Source of the DNA: Hyaloperonospora brassicae
Taxonomy: Eukaryota; Oomycota; Peronosporomycetes; Peronosporales; Peronosporaceae
Assembly (NCBI GenBank): GCA_947650285.1
Contig: CANTFL010001342.1
Span: 1 to 64,000, forward strand
Reading direction: 5' to 3'
DNA length: 64,000 bases
Shown here: one piece after another, positions 56,923-64,000 of the stretch
Layout of the letters: each line of letters starts with the position of its first letter
How positions within the stretch are numbered: position 1 is the first letter of the stretch
Notes under the pieces: model-generated
Told to the model about the DNA's origin: nothing
The model's input: only the letters and a program-made list of their open reading frames with translations
Databases searched by the model: none
Translations under genes and position numbers: made by a program

Positions 56923-59900
56923 GCTGTTTGGTAGGTCTTTCGTTTGCTCGCGCCGAGGCAGCGGAAAGGGCGCGCGCGGAAGCGGCAGCTAGAGGTCGAA
57001 AGCGACAGGGGGGAGCAGGGGGGAGTGCGCACTGCAAAGGCGACTCAAAACAGCAACGGCAACGGCAATGGCAACCGCGTTTTCACTGCGCGCTTTCCTT
57101 TGCTGCTGCGTTTCCCGTTGTGAGCGAAAGAGAGAGAGAGAGGGGAGAAGGCAGGCGGCGCGGGTAGGGTCAACGGCACGCAAATATTCAGCGCGCGTGG
57201 GCAGAGATTGAACGACGGCTTCTCGACCAATCAAATGGACGAACGGGATGCTAGACAAGCTGCGCTTCTCGGCTTTTCCGCGGTCGCAATTGGCGCGCTC
57301 CGAGCAGTTGACACTTTCAACGAATCCGAAGCGCGGAAGGCCGCGCGCAGCTCATGTCCTTAGACAATCCATACCAGACTACATAGAACGCACCGGCAGT
57401 TGCGAGTTGATTGGTCAGCCCTGGCGAGCTCGCGTTTGTAACCAAAAATCAGACCGGATTTTCCCGGGACCTTCTTTTTGACTTGATTGATGCCTCCGTG
57501 GCTACACGAATCGCAACTAAGAAGAAGGACCAGTAAATGGCAGCTCATCAAATGGCTTGCACTGCACCGTGCAGCTGGCAACCGTGCTCCTCTAATCCTG
57601 AGCTTTTTGTTGCTGCACGAGGTGACGCATGCCGCTGCATCAAACAGTCGACAGCACGGCCCCATGCAGTTCCTTCTGATCCTCCTTCCATCGGGAAATG
57701 ACGAAAGGATCGGCAAACAAACGCGGTTTGATGGATCGATACCCCCTTCGCTCCACTATCCTTACAATTCAACGGTTTGAGACCCTTTGCCCTTGTGTAC
57801 AGGCGGCCGGCGACGAATAAGGCAATCAGCCGCGTCCATAGTAGTGCTAAGTCTAAAGCGGGCGGCCGGGCACGACGAACGCTACCTCTCACGTCTACAC
57901 GACGCAAGTAGAAAAAGGCCGACATGTCGCACTAGCAGGCAACCTCCCGACGTCGGTCAACATGTCGTACCAGCAGGTCAACCTACATATGTTGGTCAAC
58001 AGGAGGCCACTGAACGTATAGCAAATAACGACCCAAACGGCTTCTCGGAACATGTACACGCTGCGAGCGATGTCGCCTTTCCAGCCACAGCTGTTGTGTA
58101 GTCGCAAGGTGCGTGAGCCCAGAAGGACGACGTCGTCCATCGCCATTGGTTGCCAGCTCCTCGCTGTGGTCAAACAAACGTACGGATGTCCCTACGAACG
58201 CCCAAATCGATTTGGCCGCTTGCGAGTAGCGCTTCGCAGAGTCTCTGGCGTACTGTAGTTTGCGTACCCGGCCGACTATTGTAAATCGAAGCTGTGAAGC
58301 AACGAGGCAGCACATCGATACAGTGCTTGTTATAGTTGTCGAGCGGTTGCCACGAGACTGGAGAGTAGACATGTTTCAGCACATCAGATTGTGCTGGCGG
58401 TATCTGACGTATGTCAAAAGAGTGGGTCGTCTTCTGACTGCTTTTTGAGTGCAGTAAGCGCATAGCAAGCATCGGACAAGCTTGAGGAACTTGCTAGAGA
58501 TATGTCTACGAGATGTAACATTGCTGCCGTTTGCATGTCCGACGGGCAAAATGAACGGACAGACGCAGGCTCGCACAGAGTGCAACGTGTTAGTGGGCTT
58601 GGACACAACCAGACTGCCCCCACCACTACTTTGTGCTGTTCAGCTCAATCCATGGCTTTAGTAGCGACACTCATTGGCAAAACTACTCGCCCAAGTGTGC
58701 GTGGGAAAGTCGTCGACTCCGTGTTTTCGACTGAGCATTCTAAGGTGTAAAACACGACCTGCTCTCCTCGCGCTCGTGATAGTTCCTGCAAGTAGTAGCG
58801 CTACAATCGTGCTCGTGTCTTACAACATGCCGAGCATTTCGCCACCAGAAAGGCACGCGTTGCGATAAAGCTGACATAATTGCGCTAATTGCATAGTGCT
58901 ATCTGTCAAACGCGACAAAGCTGCATCTACTTATCACGATCTCGATAAGCAAGTTAGCGCCAGATGCACAGTGAGTAGGCACTCGTGCGCAAAGGGCACC
59001 AGCAAGGACGACGACGACGTGGTAGTCTACGTGCACAACTTTGTAAGTCACAGCATGTACGAAACGTTATCGGAATGGTAGACTCTTGCTTACATGGTAA
59101 CATACCGCGCGGCAATGCCGAAGGTTTCGCCTTCGTCTCGTTCATCTTTTCATCCTCGTCGCCACCACGTTTCGTCAGCTTGTTGACACATGTTTGCTCC
59201 GCCTCTGTGTTCCATCATACAGTCTGGGCGCGAGCCACAAGCCCTCTTTGACCTTTCAAATGTTTTAAACACGTGGGCGAGCAGCTCAAATCAAACTTTG
59301 TCATCCACGTGAGACAGATGCTGGCAACAAAGCCTGTCGTCTTCATGAACGGGACCGAAGCGCACATCAGCTTCTGTGACACGCAGACAGTCACAATGGC
59401 ACGTCGTCGGCGCCAAACATGGCCAACAAATGGCAACTCATCACTCATTGGTAAGCGTTGCAACGAGTGCGGGTGTCAGATGAATGGACTTTAATCGACA
59501 TGTCCCGGAGGCGGTCTCATATGCACATGTAGTCATACAAATTGGTTTACGGCTACTTGGCGCAACGGCGGTGATGCGTATAGCTTGTGTGTAGTCGCTG
59601 TACCCGCATTGCTCATACATCTATGCACATGCAAAGCCTATCACTCTTGTGTGACTCCCACTTGCTCAAGACCTAGTCCGTTAGCACTGCGCCCATCATC
59701 ACCAAACAACAGTCACGTGTGCAAGAGCCGGGTACGACATACTTTTTTTACAGAGGTCAGCAAAATTGCAGTCGGACTTGAGCTCCACATACACGCCCTC
59801 TAGTCGTACCTCACAACCTCGTTAGCATATTCGTCGACCCGAACCGCGTTCGTTTGTTTTTAGACCTTGTCGGTGCTGCTGCCACGAAGACTTCACGTGG

Positions 59901-59995
59901 TTTAAGCAAGGTATATGCAGTGCGGATGTCTACGCTTCTCGTCGGGAGAAAGCACGGAAAGTGTGGCCTTCGCATCAATGTCAACGTAGCATTGT
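56923..59995. other. 5' flank of the glucan synthase and gene-poor stretch
   Basis: Bases 56,930-57,330 are GC-rich with a GA repeat and presumably hold the promoter. Beyond this, frames such as 57,548-57,925 (-), 57,983-58,372 (-), 58,170-58,472 (-) and 59,273-59,494 (+) look partly protein-like, for example LASSSSLSDACYALTALKKQ on the minus strand near 58,480, but I recognise no family and they overlap on both strands. Probably decayed mobile DNA. Confidence 0.35.
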
Positions 59996-60866
59996 TGTAA
60001 CGGGGTGAGTCCGTAGCACATTATTGACACTAAATTGGGTCAATCTAATATTTTTGAAGTTAGTAAGCTACTCCAGTTTGTTCCTCATTCCCAAATTTTC
60101 ACGGTTCAGCTCAAGTCAGTATTTTCTTCCCCTTCCGCGGCGGCCACCCCGGAGGGAATCCATCCCTAGGGGAGCCGGAGGGGTCCGAGGTTTGCCCCGT
60201 GCAAGCTGCACTCGCAGACTCAGGTGTGGGTGCAGTGGATTGACGGGCCGCGCGAGCGGCCTAACGGGGGGGGTGTTATAGAATGGAGCCGTACCCCGCG
60301 CCGCGTGTCGCCGCTGCGGCAGTCGCACAGTCCAAGTCCGAGGGGCCGCGCAAGCGGCTGATGGGGGCCTCTATCGCGGATGGTTGAGCTCCTAGGGGAG
60401 ATATTACGGCGGGTTGGCGTTCTCCACGCCTTGCAGTCACTTTGGTGATTGCACTTTACGTCGAGGAAGGGGTGTTCCTCCTTATCGGTGTTGTTGCCTT
60501 GGCAATAGCATACGACAGACTACTGGCTGTGTCTACAGCTTTAGGGGTCTCGGACCCTATCAAGTGCCACGGTTCGGCCGACCGCCCGATTGGTCGAGCC
60601 GATACCTAGAATGTTTTTTTACCAGGGACCAGCCACGATTAGCCTCCGGGTCTCCCGGCGCTGCTAACTGGCTGAGAAAAATGCAGAGGTTAAGGCGCAT
60701 AGCTACTTCCGTGCAAATAGACTTTCTGACCACCACCATTTTGTTACCTCACCAAATGAATATTTATGACATAACATACTCGAACGAAACATTTGGTATT
60801 GCTCCACTTATTGGTTGATACACTCACCCCTCTCTATAAGAGACAACTTTGTGCCCAAGTTTTACA
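59996..60866 (+). repeat. LTR-like block with GC-rich core
   Basis: Begins TGTAACGGGGTGAGTCCG, like the gypsy LTR starts elsewhere in the window. A GC-rich core (60,125-60,440) with three AGGGG/GCCGCGC..GCGGC units follows. Near the end lies CACCCCTCTCTATAAGAG, a TATA-like promoter, and the block ends at TTTTACA (60,866). A 134-codon frame (60,414-60,818) runs through it without motifs. No partner LTR was found, so it would be a solo LTR. Boundaries are tentative. Confidence 0.35.
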
Positions 60867-62331
60867 GTGTGTTTTAAAAAAAGGGTAATGATATTTTCAC
60901 CTCCCTCATTTTTACTATTTTCGCCTCCCTGGAACCATAACAGGGTGCCTTCTATTTTTTATAACACAGTGTAATGCACAAGGTCATACGCCGCGTATGG
61001 CTATTGTATAACAAGATGATCTTGCGTACAACATTATCCGACGTCTATTGGGAAAATGCGCGTTGGGATAATGCGTGTTCAACTGGCGAATGACAATGTT
61101 ATCACGGATGGCTGAGACACCAAGGTAGCAGTTGTGTGAGCTTCTAGATACGGAGATCTAGAAGCTAGTAGATGTATACATGTTTGCAGTACTACAACAA
61201 GTAGGTGAGATCAACAGCGAAAGATAAACGATAATTCATTTTATATTTCGTGCTGCAGAAGACAACCGGGTATCTAAGTGTTATACAATGTACATATTGT
61301 CTAAAAGATGGATTACACTCTCGATTAAAGCTGACAACAATGAAAAATGTTCTCCTATAAGGTCAAGCGGATGACGAACACGCCTAGGATGTCCGGAAGA
61401 TAAAAATGATAGAGATGTAGAATCCCACGAACGACATTTGCGCACGAGCGTGGTATCAAGCGGCGCTACACGACTGTTTGGAATTTTTCTATTGCGTCAT
61501 AAGAAAGTTTCACAGTGCCGTGGTTGCGTACTTATTGGATCACATGCTGGTACATAATCTAACTGCTTTCTTTAATAAAGGGATAACGACGAAGAATAAC
61601 AGGAATAGAAAAAAACGTGTCGTATACTGCAATACCGACCCTACATCAGCTCTACGATAATCGGGAACAAAGCAGACTGCGAACATACTGATTTCTCGTA
61701 CAGTACGACCCGCAGGTGCGCTTTCGTTTTGCTTTGTTTTTTCATCCTTTATTGGTGTGTTTGTAACCATGCAGTTGACGATACATAGACCACGATGCTC
61801 TGTCCGCCATGACCAATGAGTGATGTTTGTTTTACTGTGCCCACACCTCTAACCGATTCGACGATCGCTGTACGTTAGTGAGTATCTCCTAAACCATTGC
61901 AAAATCGGTGCATGAGAGCTTGTTCTGCCTATTTTGTCTCCAGATACTGCACCTCCGAGTCAAGATAGCAGACCCCTCGATATACTCAAACGCAGACGGG
62001 TCTCGCAGCTGCTTTTGTTGGGTTGTTGCTCCGGATGGTCTCTCTTTTGGTCTGGTTTGACTGAATCTCTCACCGACACGCTTGGACCCGCCAATATTGT
62101 ATCAGTAATGTGGGCTCGAACAGCAATTATCTTATGGGTTGGTGCTGAGTCGAATACTTGAAATAGATAGGGTACTAAGTCATCAAATTAAACGTTACTT
62201 TTGACATCTCCTGCAGCAGAAGCAGGAGTAAGCTTTTCCAACCACCCATGCGAGTCGAAATCTTTTAGTGCGAAGGGTGCATCAGCGTTGATTTTATTTT
62301 TGAGCATAGTGCTTGCACGGTAGGCTCATAG
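60867..62331. other. Spacer, no supported gene
   Basis: Holds the TTTTC(A/G)CCTCCCT repeats near 60,890-60,950 and a small inverted repeat (AGCTTCTAGAT and complement, 61,139-61,166). Short frames at 61,478-61,660 and 61,934-62,161 are not recognised. Confidence 0.4.
60893..60948 (+). repeat. TTTTC(A/G)CCTCCCT motif, two copies here
   Basis: TATTTTCACCTCCCTCATTT and TATTTTCGCCTCCCTGGAAC lie about 28 bp apart; the second continues CCATAACAGGG. A third, TTTTCACCCCCCCTGGAATC followed by AAAACAGGG, lies at about 63,488-63,516. All are in the same direction. They may be ends of a repeat family or MULE termini. Confidence 0.6.
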
Positions 62332-63509
62332 TCAATCGGAACTTGGATCCCATTGATATGTGGATGCATGGTGTTCGTGGACGAGGGTGAGCGCATAAGG
62401 TGAAACCTTGTACACAACCTGGGTGTATATGGGCGCTACTTCAAATGTTGGTCGTTTCATAAGACCATCAGCGTGCATCTTGTTCAGCTCCACCTCTTGG
62501 TGCTCGATCGCCAAGTGGAGACTTTGAAACACTGTGAGAAGATCACCAACCGACGATCGCAAAAAGCTCTTCAGGTACGAATTTACTGACTCAGCTCTCG
62601 ATGTAGTGGAACAGCTAAGGTGGAATACGTCTCCCACCCACTCTTCAACAATTTTATCTTTGTGCTTAACCCACGTTCTATCCAGGTAGCGTGTGACGAA
62701 AGGAAGATGTCGGTACTTGGTCTGAAATTTGTCCCATTGTGCTTCGAAAACTTCGACGCTTGAGGCATAGCAGAGAGGGCTCCATTCCTCTATCATCTCT
62801 TCCCATTCATCGCCATTCGTAGAGTGAACTTTGCACCTGGCAACAACATTTATATTTATGTGCCATCTTGTCGCATTTGAAATCACTTGCTGCTCAGCGT
62901 TTAAGAGAGCCGAATCGTTGTCGCCGACCAGAAATCGCAAAATTTCGTCATTTCTTCGGTTCTTAAGCACCTTCTAAAGAGCGATTAGAGCCTATTCGTA
63001 GTTCTTCTTGCCCTCCCTTGGCATAAATGTTGTGCAAATGAGAAATAAATTGCCAAACGGGGTGACGCCAACACAATTGAGCCTAGGCATCTCGAAATTG
63101 TTTATCTTGTACGTGCAGTCGAGTACGATGACGTCACAGAACTTTGCAGCACGAGAGATGAATGAGAATTTGCAAATATCAAGCGGCAGATTTGACCCTT
63201 TGCGTCAAGACTAAGATCATAGCAGAAGTTTTTTGCTTGCAGATCGTCACACAGCGCATGAATCGGCATACACCCACTCAAGTACTCTTTGCGCACCTTC
63301 TGTTTGTCACTGTATATGTCCCTGCTTACGCTGCAGAAGTCCGGATACTCCTGTTTGAGGAACGCAAGTTGCTCTTTTGACCGCACACCTGCTTTCTTCA
63401 GTCGAATGCGCTTGCTTTGCAGCTCAATTGAAATCCGTCTAGCGCGAGAATGGTTTTTGAGGTTTGTGGACATGTCATGGTTGTGCGTTTTCACCCCCCC
63501 TGGAATCAA
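62332..63509 (-). pseudogene. MULE/FAR1-type transposase, frameshifted
   Basis: The minus strand reads THNHDMSTNLKNHSRARRI, then YDLSLDAKGQICRLIFANSH in the frame 63,102-63,509. After a shift near 63,140 it reads CDVIVLDCTYKINNFEMPRL and NCVGVT, the start of the MULE catalytic domain, with the first aspartate near 63,118. Stops lie just before 62,970. The open frame 62,970-62,332 (212 codons) then carries FLVGDNDSALLNAEQQV (second acid) and STTSRAESVNSYLKSFLRSS (glutamate). Missing N-terminal zinc-finger portion, the shift and stops mean it is inactive. Confidence 0.85.
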
Positions 63510-63807
63510 AACAGGGTTTATTTTACAACTTATACGAAATTAATAATAGCAACAATATCAATTGGTACTACGCACTACCATCTACTTTATGACTTCACAA
63601 CTACCATAAGGAACTGCTTGATATTTAATGGACTCTGATGGGTACTTATAAGTCAAGTTTTCCTCTAGCAAAGGCTATGTTCATGGCTCATCAATTAAAA
63701 GCGCGCAAGCGTAAGTTTTCTCCTTCTAACTTCAGGTCTGACTATAGAAAAGTAAAAATTGTTGTGTGCGACGGAGCCGATTCATACAAGTCTACTGCTG
63801 TTTTTTA
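63510..63807. other. Short spacer between two transposase remnants
   Basis: No gene on the minus strand. A plus-strand frame from 63,638 runs off the window but is probably antisense to the transposase tail (see rejected items). Confidence 0.4.
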
Positions 63808-64000
63808 CTATATGAAGTCTCTCGTGTCGAGCTTTTGTGCCCTAGCGTGCCGGTTCATGAGAATAACCGATGACATCTTATCCAGATCTGACTGTATAAT
63901 TTGCGTGTCCTCGTCTGAGCGTATGAAGTACGAACGCAAAAGCAGGCAGCACCTAAGTGCTTCTTTTGCACTGACAGGCGCTCGATCTTCGTCGCTTTCG
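63808..64000 (-). CDS. C-terminus of a second pogo/Tigger-type transposase (partial)
   Basis: The minus strand from the window edge is open for 63 codons to TAG at 63,808. It reads ESDEDRAPVSAKEALRCCLL, then LRSYFIRSDEDTQIIQ, LDKMSSVIL and ends KLDTRDFI. This pattern, an acidic linker, a helical segment and a final KxxxxxDFF-like end, is typical of the C-termini of CENP-B/Tigger-like transposases after the DDE domain. It differs from the element at 39.8-41.1 kb. The rest should lie to the right of the window. Assignment rests on style rather than on catalytic motifs. Confidence 0.45.
   Translation of the reverse strand, partial: ESDEDRAPVSAKEALRCCLLLRSYFIRSDEDTQIIQSDLDKMSSVILMNRHARAQKLDTRDFI

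Noticed and set aside
60125..60440. rRNA-like GC-rich stretch
   Set aside because: Composition is suggestive, but no conserved rRNA core sequence could be recognised.
63638..64000. Plus-strand open frame of 121 codons running off the right edge
   Set aside because: It is antisense to the minus-strand segment that reads like a pogo/Tigger transposase tail, and it shows no motif of its own. Sequence to the right would settle it.
1..64000. RXLR or Crinkler effector genes
   Set aside because: No open frame combines a signal peptide with an RXLR or LFLAK motif.
1..64000. CRISPR arrays, tRNA and rRNA genes
   Set aside because: No regularly spaced repeats, cloverleaf sequences or rRNA segments were seen; the organism is eukaryotic by its introns.

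Overview
The window looks like a piece of an oomycete (Peronosporales, Phytophthora or downy-mildew type) nuclear genome. The reasons are a GT48 1,3-beta-glucan synthase fused to a major-facilitator domain, short GT-AG introns of 120-234 nt in otherwise compact genes, and chromodomain Ty3/gypsy, Ty1/copia, pogo and MULE elements whose proteins match those familiar from Phytophthora genomes. No search was run; family calls rest on motifs read by eye.

Layout. (1) About 1-41,800 is an AT-rich repeat desert in which no intact host gene could be supported. It holds at least two heavily mutated copies of one chromovirus family with recognisable LTRs (about 5.4-9.6 kb, and 20.9-30.7 kb on the plus strand), a copia relic apparently nested in the second (21.9-23.6 kb), a younger gypsy chromovirus of another family with two near-identical LTRs on the minus strand (11,639-19,363), a copia element whose gag-integrase half and reverse-transcriptase half face each other (32.4-36.9 kb), and a broken pogo-type transposase (39.8-41.1 kb). 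(2) About 42,100-56,900 is a compact gene island: NOP14 (+), mitochondrial-type ribosomal protein bS16 (-), ENY2/Sus1 (-), a NIPP1-like FHA protein (+) and the glucan synthase/MFS fusion (-). ENY2 and the NIPP1-like gene are divergent over about 1 kb of microsatellites and a 27-base C run; NOP14/bS16 and NIPP1/glucan synthase are convergent pairs. (3) About 57,000-64,000 returns to repeats: a GC-rich LTR-like block, a broken MULE transposase and the C-terminal end of a second pogo-type transposase at the right edge.

The island genes serve general cell functions: small-subunit ribosome assembly, organellar translation, SAGA/TREX-2 transcription and export, PP1 phosphatase targeting, and cell-wall or callose-type glucan synthesis. 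Nothing suggests a shared pathway. The more unusual observations are the synthase-transporter fusion, an in-frame TGA followed by a 113-codon basic extension in the NIPP1-like gene, a probable antisense reading frame in the 3' part of the gypsy element, the inverted copia halves, and a perfect 21-bp hairpin.
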